A stretch of DNA of 64,000 nt from the NCBI RefSeq assembly GCF_025136295.1, contig NZ_CP062788.1, positions 3,923,588-3,987,587 on the forward strand. The letters are read 5' to 3'. The notes under the pieces were generated by a model. The model was given only the letters and a program-made list of their open reading frames with translations. It did not search any database and had not been told where the DNA came from. Both the position numbers and the translations under genes were made by a program. Numbering within the stretch: position 1 is the first letter of the stretch; the number at the start of each line of letters is the position of its first letter. Shown here one piece after another: positions 45,404-54,724 of the stretch. The stretch comes from Aestuariispira ectoiniformans (GTDB taxonomy: Bacteria > Pseudomonadota > Alphaproteobacteria > UBA8366 > Aestuariispiraceae).

Positions 45404-45786
45404 TAGGCGGAACCGCTTTCCGATGTCAGATTGTGGCGTTCTTCCCCCTGCAATGGCGGGTTGAAGACACTGACCAGGATCAGGTCGCTGTCTTTACCGC
45501 CACGCAGGTAATGGCGGTCATGATTGTCTAGGACATAGACGTCGCCCTCGCGGATCGGATGGATCGTGCCGTCCATCTCCTCCACTTCGCCTTCCCCGGC
45601 GATGCAATAGCAGGCCTCCAGATGATTGCGATATTCCAACAGGGATTGCGTTCCGGCGCGGACCACCGTGTGGCAGATGGTAAAGCCCATATCGTCCGCC
45701 AGCGTCAGGAGACGATGACTGGTGCCATTGCCCCATTCAACAAAATGATCGGTCTTTTCAACATCCGACAGGCTGCGCACAAACAT
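45400..45786 (-). CDS. ectC: Solitary ectoine synthase
   Basis: The 128-aa cupin is an L-ectoine synthase. It contains [37 protein letters not shown] and [10 protein letters not shown]. The Fe(II) ligands of EctC are present: E57, Y84, H92. The Cys that sits in the canonical CVFNPP motif is Ser here. EctC closes N-gamma-acetyl-diaminobutyrate to the osmolyte ectoine. No ectA, ectB or ask gene is nearby, so it is an orphan. I start at the ATG at 45786, preceded by AGGGAGA; an upstream in-frame ATG at 45864 would add 26 residues containing a second copy of the HxVEWGNG motif. Its stop overlaps the IS end. Confidence 0.88.
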   Translation of the reverse strand: MFVRSLSDVEKTDHFVEWGNGTSHRLLTLADDMGFTICHTVVRAGTQSLLEYRNHLEACYCIAGEGEVEEMDGTIHPIREGDVYVLDNHDRHYLRGGKDSDLILVSVFNPPLQGEERHNLTSESGSAY

Positions 45787-45819
45787 GATCGTCTCCCTTA
45801 TGCCATTGCCCCATTCAAC
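45723..45819. repeat. 19-bp direct repeat in and upstream of ectC
   Basis: TGCCATTGCCCCATTCAAC occurs at 45723-45741, inside the ectC coding region, and again at 45801-45819, in the ectC leader, 78 bp apart (26 codons). Both copies lie in the same reading frame, so the leader reads HVEWGNG like the protein N terminus. It looks like a partial duplication of the gene start. Confidence 0.85.
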
Positions 45820-45967
45820 GTGATGCGCTGATTGCCCAATGCTCGCCCGGTTATTGATGTGCATAACTGGCTTCTTTGCATAATCAGCCTACAGGGTGTA
45901 AATATTTCTATAGGAACCTTGCCTTCAAATGATGATTTTAAACATCAGAAGTTAGAAATTTTAACAG

Positions 45968-46843
45968 ATGGACTTACCGCCGCTGAATGCACTGAAAGGC
46001 TTTGAGGCCGCCGCACGGACGGGAAGTTTTTCCCAGGCGGGAGACGAGCTTTGCGTGACTCACGCCGCCATCAGTCACCAGATCAAACAGTTGGAGGAAT
46101 GGTTCGGCCGCCCGTTATTCCTGCGCACAGGGCGCGGCGTGGAACTGACCCCTTTGGGGCAGGCCCTGGGCGAAGCAGTCAGCGCGGCGCTCGGCGATCT
46201 GTCGCAAGCCTGCCGAAAACTGCGCGCGGAAACGGAACGGGCATCGGTTTCCGTCGGCTGTATCCCCTCCATCGCGTCGCGTTGGCTGGTGCCTAACCTT
46301 CAGGCTTTCAGCACCGCCTTCCCCGATATCGATATCCAGGTTTCCTATGCCCATTCGGGCGATCCCAGGCTGCTGAACCGTTACGACGTGGTGATTACCC
46401 ATGGCGCACAGGCCACCCGCGATGCGATCCGTCACAGACTATTTTCCCGGTTGAGCAAGCCGGTCTGCAGCCCGGGCTATCTGGACAGACACGGCCCCTT
46501 TCCAACTGCCGAAAGCATCCTCGCGGCCGACCTTCTGCATGACGAAGGCACCGCCGCCTGGGAGGAATGGGGCGAGAAGGCCGGTGCAGCCTCAACCGGT
46601 TTCCGCAAGGGCCCGGTCTTTCAGGATTTCAACCTGCTGGTCACTGCCGCCATCGCCGGTCATGGCATCGCGCTTTGTCCCGTGGAAGTTTTTCAGGCGG
46701 AGCTTGAGCGCGGAGATCTGGTCATCCTGAGCGAGACCGCCATCCAGGAGAATGACAACTATTTCGCGGTGACCACCCCGACTTTATCACCTGCAGCGAA
46801 GCAATTCCTGGAATGGTTCACCGCCCTAACGACAGGCCGTTAA
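45968..46843 (+). CDS. LysR-family regulator, GcvA-like
   Basis: The 291-aa protein has the N-terminal helix-turn-helix LPPLNALKGFEAAARTGSFSQAGDELCVTHAAISHQIKQLE (outline), the pattern of GcvA-type LysR proteins. A periplasmic-binding-like effector domain follows, with the IPSIASRWLVPNL strand. It is divergent from ectC across a 180-bp AT-rich spacer and is the best candidate regulator of it, by the usual LysR layout. The effector is unknown. Confidence 0.92.
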   Translation: MDLPPLNALKGFEAAARTGSFSQAGDELCVTHAAISHQIKQLEEWFGRPLFLRTGRGVELTPLGQALGEAVSAALGDLSQACRKLRAETERASVSVGCIPSIASRWLVPNLQAFSTAFPDIDIQVSYAHSGDPRLLNRYDVVITHGAQATRDAIRHRLFSRLSKPVCSPGYLDRHGPFPTAESILAADLLHDEGTAAWEEWGEKAGAASTGFRKGPVFQDFNLLVTAAIAGHGIALCPVEVFQAELERGDLVILSETAIQENDNYFAVTTPTLSPAAKQFLEWFTALTTGR

Positions 46844-46872
46844 ACGTCCCTCGCCCCAAAGTTTTACAGCAC

Positions 46873-47775
46873 CTAACCGCCTTCCCGGCCAAAAGAATCC
46901 TGCCGACTCTCGAACAGATCCGCCAGGGCGGCGGAAACCTGACGAATATGCGGCAGATGGCGGTCATCGTCATGGCTCACAAGCCATTGCGTATGGCACA
47001 ACTCGTCAATCGTTGGAGAGCATCGCCGAAGCCGAGCATCCGCGTCACCTATAAAGCAAGGTAGTATGCAAAGCCCCTCACCGGCCCCGACAGCCTCCAG
47101 AATCGTCTGGGCCGTACCACAGACCAACTTTGCCGCCTGCCCCGCCAATTGCAATTGCAACCACGCTGTTGATGCCCCGGTTTTTGTTGCGGAGACAACC
47201 CAGTCACAGGCCATGTAACGAGCCTCGGTTAACGCATCAGGGTGAGACTCAACGTAATCCGTCGCGCCATAAATAGCGAAATGAACCGGCCCAATGCGTT
47301 TTCGGGCCAGCCCCTGCTGTTCCGGCTTTTGATTGCGGATGGCAATATCCGCTTCCCGGCGCGAGAGATTAAGAAAGTCTGCCCCGGTCAACAGCTCAAT
47401 CCGCAGCCCGATCCGCCCCTCACAAATCTCGGACAGGTTACGGGCTATAAACACACTGGTCCAAATCCCCGCAGTTATGCGAACCACAGGTCTTGGATCA
47501 AGATTTTCCTGCCAATTGGATATAAGTTGGGCCTGCATGGTCATGCCACGGACATATTCAAACAATTCCCGCCCAGCCGAGGTCAATTTGTAGCCCGAAT
47601 GCCGACGATCAAATAGCGCCGCACCAATGGTCCGTTCCAACGCAGCCATGCGTCGGCTCAAGGTTGGCGCGCTGGCGCCCGTAGCCCCCACCGCGCCGGA
47701 CAAACCACCATTTTCAGCAACAGCAAAGAAAAGCCGTAAATCCTCCCAACCCATCTTTTCATTATTGAAAGTCAT
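46873..47775 (-). CDS. LysR-family regulator
   Basis: The 300-aa protein has a winged helix N terminus (WEDLRLFFAVAENGGLSGAV, with the recognition helix SAPTLSRRMAALE) and the LysR effector domain, with RREADIAIRNQKPEQQGLARK in outline. It converges with the other LysR gene and is divergent from the small monooxygenase-fold gene 118 bp away, which it probably controls. A 17-bp dyad sits in that spacer. Confidence 0.9.
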   Translation of the reverse strand: MTFNNEKMGWEDLRLFFAVAENGGLSGAVGATGASAPTLSRRMAALERTIGAALFDRRHSGYKLTSAGRELFEYVRGMTMQAQLISNWQENLDPRPVVRITAGIWTSVFIARNLSEICEGRIGLRIELLTGADFLNLSRREADIAIRNQKPEQQGLARKRIGPVHFAIYGATDYVESHPDALTEARYMACDWVVSATKTGASTAWLQLQLAGQAAKLVCGTAQTILEAVGAGEGLCILPCFIGDADARLRRCSPTIDELCHTQWLVSHDDDRHLPHIRQVSAALADLFESRQDSFGREGG

Positions 47776-47847
47776 TTTTCAAATTCAGCTATTCCATTTC
47801 ACATCACTTCGGGAAAATATCTCTGAATTCATAGAATATACAATGAA

Positions 47848-47864
47848 ATATCAGATGTAGATAT
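47848..47864. promoter_or_regulatory. LysR-type dyad ATATC-N7-GATAT
   Basis: This perfect 5-bp dyad with T-N11-A geometry lies 30 bp upstream of the monooxygenase-fold ATG and 73 bp upstream of the divergent LysR start. Position and form fit a LysR recognition site, but the spacer is AT-rich and chance is possible. Confidence 0.4.
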
Positions 47865-47893
47865 CTCATCAATTATGAAAGGGAACTGTATAC

Positions 47894-48214
47894 ATGACCG
47901 CAAGGAACAAAGGAACACACTCCCAATTCCTCAAGGTAGTATTCGACGTCCTGCCCTCGTCCCGCGAGGCATTCATCGGTTTATTGGAAAGTGTTCAGGC
48001 CGACCTCCCCACGGTACCGGGCTGCCTGGGGGTTAGAATATTCGCCCATGACGATACCCCGAATCGTTTCACGTTGATTGAGGAATGGGACGACCGGGAC
48101 CTCCACCAGACGCATATCAATGGCATGGTTAAATCCGGCGCTTGGACAAAAATAGAGGCCATGTTGAGCCAGCCACCTGAAAGCCAGTATTTAACCCCGT
48201 TTGAGGCAGTGTAA
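47894..48214 (+). CDS. Antibiotic biosynthesis monooxygenase (ABM) fold protein
   Basis: The 106-aa protein shows the dimeric ferredoxin-like ABM pattern: FLKVVFDVLPSSREAFIGLL, then PGCLGVRIFAHDDTPNRFTLIEEWDD in outline, and an H-x-x-H segment (LHQTHINGMV). Family members act on quinones or other aromatics, or degrade heme, without cofactors. Here the divergent LysR suggests induction by a small molecule. Substrate unknown. Confidence 0.85.
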   Translation: MTARNKGTHSQFLKVVFDVLPSSREAFIGLLESVQADLPTVPGCLGVRIFAHDDTPNRFTLIEEWDDRDLHQTHINGMVKSGAWTKIEAMLSQPPESQYLTPFEAV

Positions 48215-48227
48215 CGGCACCTCGCCG

Positions 48228-48695
48228 TCAAACCGGCTTTGCCACCATCAGGTAGAAGATAGATATCAGGGCGATGAAGGCGGGCCAGCCCAGCGCGAAC
48301 CAGATACGCATATATTTGTGGTAAAGCGGCGGCAGGGCGCTGCCGCTTTCCGCAGCCTCGACCGCCAGGTCGCGCGCCCTGATCTGCAACCACACCACTG
48401 GCAGCCAGCAGACAAGCGCGATGAAATAAAGCGCGTAAGCCCAATGCAGCCAGGGCTCTTTCCAGTCATAGCCCGCGATATAGATCAGATAGGCGCCGCT
48501 CAGGGGCTGCAGGATAGCCGACGGCGTTGTGAACCACCAATCCGCCCGCACCACATTGCGCGCCACCACAGCAATCGCCCGAACATCACCGCTCAAATGG
48601 GTCAGCCACATATGCAGGGCCGTGCCGATGCCGGTGCCGAACAACACGGTTGAACTCAGGATATGCACCCATTTGGCAACGAGATAGGCATCCAT
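48228..48695 (-). CDS. DUF2269 integral membrane protein
   Basis: The 155-aa protein has four membrane helices, starting AKWVHILSSTVLFGTGIGTA and including HWAYALYFIALVCWLPVVWLQIR (outline). The conserved WVH and WFT segments are typical of DUF2269. The ATG overlaps the stop of the upstream epimerase gene by one base, so the pair is translationally coupled. Their joint role may be in membrane lipid or quinone chemistry, but nothing direct supports this. Confidence 0.88.
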   Translation of the reverse strand: MDAYLVAKWVHILSSTVLFGTGIGTALHMWLTHLSGDVRAIAVVARNVVRADWWFTTPSAILQPLSGAYLIYIAGYDWKEPWLHWAYALYFIALVCWLPVVWLQIRARDLAVEAAESGSALPPLYHKYMRIWFALGWPAFIALISIFYLMVAKPV

Positions 48696-49984
48696 CAGCG
48701 TTCATCCTCCAGCACCATCCAGACCAGGACCAGCGCCAGGATCGGGATGTTTTTCAACAAGGGTCCCAAGGGTTCCGCCCATAGGTCGGGGCTGAGGGAG
48801 GTCAGGCCAATGGTATAGCCGCCGACCAGCACCAACTGCACCAGGCCAGTCAGCTTGGGCCGGAAATGCAACAGGATCGCTGCGGCCAGGATCAGATCGA
48901 AAATGCCGAAACCTCTCGCCGCCCAGGCCGCCCCTGCCTCTGTCAGGCCCAGACCATTTAATAGGGGCGCGAAATCGCTGACCGGCGCCATCAGTCCCAA
49001 CAGGCCGGAGCAGGCCCAGAGGACAATCAAAGACAGCCAGACCAATGGCCGCAACAGGGTGAACCGCGCATGCCAGCGGTCCTGCACCTGCGCCGGGCTG
49101 GCGGAAAGCGCATCGGCGAAACGGCGCGGCTGCAGGCCGGTCGCCTCTTGATAGGCCTGCGGGTCCGCCGCATTGCCGAAATCTAGCTGCTTGAGCGATG
49201 TGGTCGTCAGCGCACCGGTCCCGATCCGGTCACCGACTTTCGCCAGCAGCCCGACCAGACGGCGTGGTACAGAGAAAAACGGGACCGGCGCAAAACCCAG
49301 CCATTGGCGCATATGGCCCAGAATATCCCGCATGGTCATGGTTTCGGGTCCGCAGGGTTCCAAAACCTGACGGGCATAACCCGGTTCCGCCACCGCCGCC
49401 GCCACACAGTCGCAAAGGTCGTCTACATGGATCGGGGTGAAAACCTGATCACCTTTCCCGATCAACGGCACCAGAAAAGGACAGACGGCCAGCGCCCGCA
49501 TCAGCGACGTTCCACCATACGATCCGCTGCCATAGACTAAAGACGGACGCAGAACGACCCAGTCCATCTCGGTTGCCGTGAGATAGTCATCGGCGGCGAG
49601 CTTACTGCGCGCGTAATCCGTGTCAGCGCCGATACTAACCGCTGAAATCTGCACCACCCGGCGGATGCCCAACCGCTTACAGGCTTTGAAAAGAGCGATG
49701 GGGCTGTCCCGGTGGATGGCCCAAAGCGACTGCCCGTGACGATCTTGTAAGACACCTGCGCAGTTGATCACCGCATCGACACCCGCCAGTCGCGGGGCCC
49801 AGGCCTCTTCCCCCGTGTCGAGGTTCATATCCCCCTGAACCACCGTGATATCCGGAAAGCGTTGTTGCATGGATTCCGGCCTGCGCACGACGGCTGTAAT
49901 CTCATGACCGTCCTTCAAAAGCCGCGCCACCAAAGACGCTCCAATGAACCCATTGGCGCCGGTGACAAGTATTCGTGCGCCCAT
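48695..49984 (-). CDS. NAD-dependent epimerase/NmrA-like protein with C-terminal DoxX-like membrane domain
   Basis: The 429-aa protein has an N-terminal Rossmann domain with GANGFIGASLV, DAVINCAGVLQD and an atypical-SDR layout; no clear YxxxK is seen beyond YARSKLAADDYL. It ends in about 130 residues with four membrane helices of the DoxX-like type, starting near LRPLVWLSLIVLWACSGLLG (outline). Fusions of this kind, followed by DUF2269, recur in Proteobacteria. Function unknown. An AGGAGGG site lies 6 nt upstream of the ATG. Confidence 0.9.
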   Translation of the reverse strand: MGARILVTGANGFIGASLVARLLKDGHEITAVVRRPESMQQRFPDITVVQGDMNLDTGEEAWAPRLAGVDAVINCAGVLQDRHGQSLWAIHRDSPIALFKACKRLGIRRVVQISAVSIGADTDYARSKLAADDYLTATEMDWVVLRPSLVYGSGSYGGTSLMRALAVCPFLVPLIGKGDQVFTPIHVDDLCDCVAAAVAEPGYARQVLEPCGPETMTMRDILGHMRQWLGFAPVPFFSVPRRLVGLLAKVGDRIGTGALTTTSLKQLDFGNAADPQAYQEATGLQPRRFADALSASPAQVQDRWHARFTLLRPLVWLSLIVLWACSGLLGLMAPVSDFAPLLNGLGLTEAGAAWAARGFGIFDLILAAAILLHFRPKLTGLVQLVLVGGYTIGLTSLSPDLWAEPLGPLLKNIPILALVLVWMVLEDER

Positions 49985-50003
49985 TTCTTTCCCTCCTCAA
50001 AGT

Positions 50004-50033
50004 AAAATACGGCAGTATTCACCGCCGCATTTT
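50004..50033 (-). terminator. Terminator after ccrM
   Basis: The minus strand shows a 10-bp stem AAAATGCGGC / GCCGTATTTT (one wobble) with a 10-nt loop followed by ACTTT, 34 nt after the ccrM stop and just before the epimerase ribosome site. Confidence 0.6.
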
Positions 50034-50066
50034 ATTACTCTGGCTTAGCCGAAGTTGTCGCGCCTT

Positions 50067-51259
<1,193 letters not shown>

Positions 51260-51347
51260 TACTTACCCAATATTTTCGCAAGATGTTGAACCACAGGATA
51301 ACTGGGTGGATTTACTCACCCTTTATCCCGCTGTTTCCACAGCCGCC

Positions 51348-51356
51348 TGTGGATAA
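51348..51356 (-). promoter_or_regulatory. DnaA box (TTATCCACA) between clpP and ccrM
   Basis: TGTGGATAA on the plus strand is a perfect DnaA box on the minus strand, 190 bp upstream of ccrM and just past the clpP stop. Single boxes occur by chance, but DnaA control of ccrM would make sense for a replication-linked methylase. Confidence 0.4.
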
Positions 51357-51367
51357 CTTTTCAGAGA

Positions 51368-52015
51368 TCAGTCACGACGTGCTCGATCCTCGATCTCACT
51401 TCTATTATTGAGCACGGTATCCACCAGCCCCCAATCGCGTGCCTCCTCCGCATTCATGAAGAAATCCCGGTCAAGCGTCTGCTCCACTTCTTCATAGCTA
51501 CGGCCGCAATGATGGGCATAGAGAGACTGGATGCGTTTCTTCAGTCGCAGCATGTCTTCCGCATGCCGCTCGATATCGGATGCCTGCCCGCGGAAGCCGC
51601 CGGAAGGCTGGTGGACGACAATGCTGGCATTGGGCAGGGCAAAACGCTGTCCCGGTTCCCCCGCCATCAGAATGAAGGACCCCATGGAACAGGCCGTGCC
51701 CATACACAGCGTCGAAACCGGACATTTGATCAACTGCATCGTATCGTAGATCGCCATGCCCGCCGTCACCACACCGCCGGGGGAGTTGATGTAAAGTGCA
51801 ATTGGCTTTTTCGGGCTTTCTGCCTCAAGGAACAGCAATTGCGCACAGATCAGCGCCGCCATGCCGTCTTCCACCTGACCGTTAAGAAAGATGATCCGCT
51901 CCCGCAACAGCCGGGAATAGATATCGAAGGACCGCTCCCCACGGCCAGACTGCTCTACCACCATAGGGACGAGCTGCATCATGTCGCGCATCGGCAACCT
52001 CCTGAAACTTGGCAT
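51368..52015 (-). CDS. clpP: ATP-dependent Clp protease proteolytic subunit (ClpP paralogue)
   Basis: The 215-aa serine peptidase has the full triad: S110 ([11 protein letters not shown]), H135 (VVHQPSGG) and D184 (LDRDFFM). The nucleophile motif reads ACSMG where most ClpPs have AASMG. Residues 72-80 contain the conserved INSPGG. No clpX, tig or lon gene is adjacent, unlike the main clpP of alphaproteobacteria, so this may be a second ClpP copy. Starts at 52015 or at a nearby in-frame Met. Confidence 0.92.
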   Translation of the reverse strand: MPSFRRLPMRDMMQLVPMVVEQSGRGERSFDIYSRLLRERIIFLNGQVEDGMAALICAQLLFLEAESPKKPIALYINSPGGVVTAGMAIYDTMQLIKCPVSTLCMGTACSMGSFILMAGEPGQRFALPNASIVVHQPSGGFRGQASDIERHAEDMLRLKKRIQSLYAHHCGRSYEEVEQTLDRDFFMNAEEARDWGLVDTVLNNRSEIEDRARRD

Positions 52016-52039
52016 TGAGTGATTAATCCGGGTGGTGAT

Positions 52040-52435
52040 TTATGCTGCCAGCCGCATCACCGGTTCATTACTGTTGGCGGGCATGCCCTGCTGGACCGCC
52101 GCTATATCGTGCACCAGCCGAAAACAGGTCCCGCCATCCTGATCCGGTGACAGTTCCACCGTAATGACGCTATCCACGTCATGACCGATTTCGCGCCACT
52201 CGAACTGCATACAGCGATAGGGCTCCGCCTCGACCAGGCGGCAGTCGGCCACCTTTTCCTGCAGTTCCTCGTCCCGATAGAAGGCGAAATCCCGCCCCTG
52301 ATCCAGGCTCAGGTCATTGGGCAACAGCCATGCCGCCAGGAAATCGGAAATGGTCAGCGCCCGCCAGACCTTTTCCGGCGACGCATCCAGCGTCGCCTCG
52401 ACAATCACAGGCTCCGGCTTTTCTTCCATTGTCAT
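52040..52435 (-). CDS. SRPBCC (AHSA1-type) domain protein
   Basis: The 131-aa protein (ATG at 52435, MTMEEKPEPVIVEATLDASP) has the START-like signature EATLDASPEKVWRALTI, followed by a helix-grip fold. The ATG overlaps the stop of the ArsR gene (ATGA), so the two are coupled. ArsR-SRPBCC pairs are common; the SRPBCC domain may bind a hydrophobic ligand. The 25 codons upstream belong to the ArsR frame overlap. Confidence 0.88.
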   Translation of the reverse strand: MTMEEKPEPVIVEATLDASPEKVWRALTISDFLAAWLLPNDLSLDQGRDFAFYRDEELQEKVADCRLVEAEPYRCMQFEWREIGHDVDSVITVELSPDQDGGTCFRLVHDIAAVQQGMPANSNEPVMRLAA

Positions 52436-52746
52436 TGATCCATCTCCCCCAATAGCTTTTTCAGGGCGTCCACACGCTGCGGCCAGAAGACGCGATAGCG
52501 TTGCAGCCATTCATGCAAAGGCGCCAACCCATCCGCCGCCACGGAATAATAGACGCTGCGGCCCTGCCTCTCTTCCTCGATGAGGCCCGCATTCCTCAGG
52601 ACGGAGATATGCTGTGACACTGCAGGCTGGGATATCTCGAACCCCTGCCTGATCTCCGATGCGTTCAATTGCTCATCCGCGAGGCGTTCGAAAATCGCAC
52701 GGCGCGTCGGATCGGCAAGCGCTTTGAAAATCTGTGTTTCATCCAT
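52432..52746 (-). CDS. ArsR-family transcriptional repressor
   Basis: The 104-aa winged helix protein has IFKALADPTRRAIFERLADEQLNASEI (outline) and the recognition helix GFEISQPAVSQHISVLRNAGL. There is no ELCVCDL metal site, so it is of the non-metal ArsR type found with SRPBCC partners. A 15-bp palindrome sits 18 bp upstream of the start, consistent with self-repression. Confidence 0.93.
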   Translation of the reverse strand: MDETQIFKALADPTRRAIFERLADEQLNASEIRQGFEISQPAVSQHISVLRNAGLIEEERQGRSVYYSVAADGLAPLHEWLQRYRVFWPQRVDALKKLLGEMDQ

Positions 52747-52764
52747 GTCAAATTATAAGCATAG

Positions 52765-52779
52765 ACTTATCTGATAAGT
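52765..52779. promoter_or_regulatory. ArsR-type operator palindrome ACTTATCTGATAAGT
   Basis: A perfect 7-bp inverted repeat around a central T lies 18 bp upstream of the ArsR ATG, in a short AT-rich leader. Position and symmetry fit the autoregulatory operator of the ArsR-SRPBCC unit. Confidence 0.6.
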
Positions 52780-52839
52780 AAACACTTATTTCATTAAAAA
52801 ATGACGGCCCGAAAGTCGGGCCGCCACCTATCAGTTCAA

Positions 52840-53604
52840 TCAGGTTCGGTTTATCGAGACACCGCCATCCACCAACATCGACGAACCAGTCACAAAACTG
52901 GCGTTATCCGATGCCAGGAACAGTGCCGCCCGGGCAATTTCCAGAGGGGTTGCAATGCGCTTCAACGCATGCATTCCCTTGACGAACTCAAGCATCTGCG
53001 GATCGGACATGGCAGACCGCCCCATGGGCGTATCGGTGCCACCGGGCAGCAATGCATTGACCCGCAACCCCTGCGGACCGTGCTCTGCAGCCAGGCATTG
53101 CGTCAGCCCCACCAGACCCGATTTGGCGGCGGCATAGGCTGCCATGCCGGGCATGCCAACGGTCTTCCCGACAAATGTAGAGGTGAAAATCAACGACCCC
53201 GCCCCTGATTGCAGCATTGCCGGAATCTGGTGCTTTGCTGCCATAAAGGCGCTGGTCAGATTGATTTCCACGCAGTCCCGCCAGTCATCCACCGTCATAT
53301 CGGGCACGGGGCCTATTGCCCCCAACGTCCCGGCGTTATTGAAGGCCACATGCAGACCGCCAAATCGTTCCAACGCGGTATCGACGAGGTCCTGTTGAAA
53401 GCCCTCATCACAAACGTCACCGCTGACAACGATCGCCTCACCGCCATCACTGTCGATCACGCCAGCCAATTCATCGAGCGCATGTTTACGCCGCGCGCCG
53501 ATCACAACCTTTGCGCCTTCCGCCGCAAACAACCTTGCAGCGGCCCAGCCAATCCCCGAACTGGCACCGGCAATGATGGCGACTTTTCCTTCCAATGCAG
53601 ACAT
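52840..53604 (-). CDS. SDR-family oxidoreductase
   Basis: The 254-aa classical short-chain dehydrogenase has GASSGIG for NAD(P) binding, NNAG in VAFNNAGTLG, the catalytic Tyr-Lys pair in AYAAAKSGLVGLT and the C-terminal FVTGSSMLVDGG. I start at the ATG at 53604, with AGGAGG about 8 nt upstream; the ORF could run 25 codons further. Substrate unknown. It does not overlap its neighbours. Confidence 0.9.
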   Translation of the reverse strand: MSALEGKVAIIAGASSGIGWAAARLFAAEGAKVVIGARRKHALDELAGVIDSDGGEAIVVSGDVCDEGFQQDLVDTALERFGGLHVAFNNAGTLGAIGPVPDMTVDDWRDCVEINLTSAFMAAKHQIPAMLQSGAGSLIFTSTFVGKTVGMPGMAAYAAAKSGLVGLTQCLAAEHGPQGLRVNALLPGGTDTPMGRSAMSDPQMLEFVKGMHALKRIATPLEIARAALFLASDNASFVTGSSMLVDGGVSINRT

Positions 53605-53760
53605 CCTGCTTTCCTCCTGTTTCATATGCCGCCGATCCGGCGGTAAGAAAACAAAAGCAGCATGGAAGGCCGGCGACATTCCGATTCCTGCGGCGTATCC
53701 ACTTAATTAAAATAAAGTCAAAATACGCAGGAAGCGGGTGTTTTACGGCAAGTTTTCCAG

Positions 53761-54615
53761 CTAGACTTGCGAGGCGCTGAATCGGTAACGGGGCGCGGTA
53801 ATATCCTGCTGTGCCTCAATCAGAGCCAGTTCCCGACCACCATATTCACGTGTTGCATAAAGCAGGCTGTAAATGGTCGACGTGGTGCGTTCCAGCGCCT
53901 TCCGCAGGCTTTTGGTCTGCAGGTAATGCCCGACGAACAGGGCCGCACAGGCATCCCCCGCCCCATTGGGCAGAACCGGAAAGCCCAAAAGCGGCGTTTC
54001 CACCAGCCAGGTCTCGTCACCGTCCGAAGCCAGCATCTCGATGCTATCCAAAGACGTATCCTTGCGGTCGAGGCTGGTCACAAGCACCATCTTCGGCCCG
54101 GCCTCCAGCAATTGGTCCACCGCAGCCTTGGCACTTTTCATATCAACCACCTTGCGGCCGGTCAGCAATTCCAGTTCGAAATGATTGGGCGTCAGGATAT
54201 CGGCGGCCGGCAATGCATGGTCCCGGATAAAATCGGGGATGGTATCGCGCACATAAACGTCCTTGCCCACGTCCCCCATGACCGGATCACAGCAAAAGAT
54301 CATGTCGCGGTTGGCCGCCCGCACCTTGTCCACCGCCGACAGCACCACTTCCCCCAGTTGCGCTGAGCCCAGATACCCCGACAGCACCACCTGACATTCC
54401 GGCAGCACACCGCGCTCCTCGATCCCCTGGATTATTGCGCCAACCTCATCCGGGTCCTGCACATTGCCACGAAAACTTTCGTAACCGGCATGATTGGAAA
54501 ACAGAACGGTGTGCACCGGCCAGACCTCGAACCCCATCCGCTGCAGGGGGAAGACGGCGGCGGAATTCCCAACATGGCCGAAAGAAACATGACTTTGAAT
54601 GGACAGGATCGACAT
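53761..54615 (-). CDS. pdxY: Pyridoxal kinase (PdxY type)
   Basis: The 284-aa kinase phosphorylates pyridoxal to PLP in the B6 salvage path. It starts SILSIQSHVSFGHVGNSAAVFPLQ (outline), the PdxY/PdxK signature. It also has CCDPVMGDVGKDVYV and the anion-hole motif PNGAGDACAALF with the catalytic Asp. Length and motifs match PdxY. Start chosen at the ATG at 54615. Divergent from the CoA-ester lyase gene. Confidence 0.93.
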   Translation of the reverse strand: MSILSIQSHVSFGHVGNSAAVFPLQRMGFEVWPVHTVLFSNHAGYESFRGNVQDPDEVGAIIQGIEERGVLPECQVVLSGYLGSAQLGEVVLSAVDKVRAANRDMIFCCDPVMGDVGKDVYVRDTIPDFIRDHALPAADILTPNHFELELLTGRKVVDMKSAKAAVDQLLEAGPKMVLVTSLDRKDTSLDSIEMLASDGDETWLVETPLLGFPVLPNGAGDACAALFVGHYLQTKSLRKALERTTSTIYSLLYATREYGGRELALIEAQQDITAPRYRFSASQV

Positions 54616-54724
54616 AGACGCGCTCCACAGACGGAAAGACATTATATTTATAGAGATGGGGAGTTTGCCTCCCCGCGGACGGGTTTTATAGTGGCATCAA
54701 GAGTTAACATCATTGGGATAGATC

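Noticed and set aside
45787-45864. 26-residue N-terminal extension of EctC
   Set aside because: Normal EctC starts align with the internal ATG that has AGGGAGA upstream; the extension repeats part of the protein and is more likely a leader duplication.
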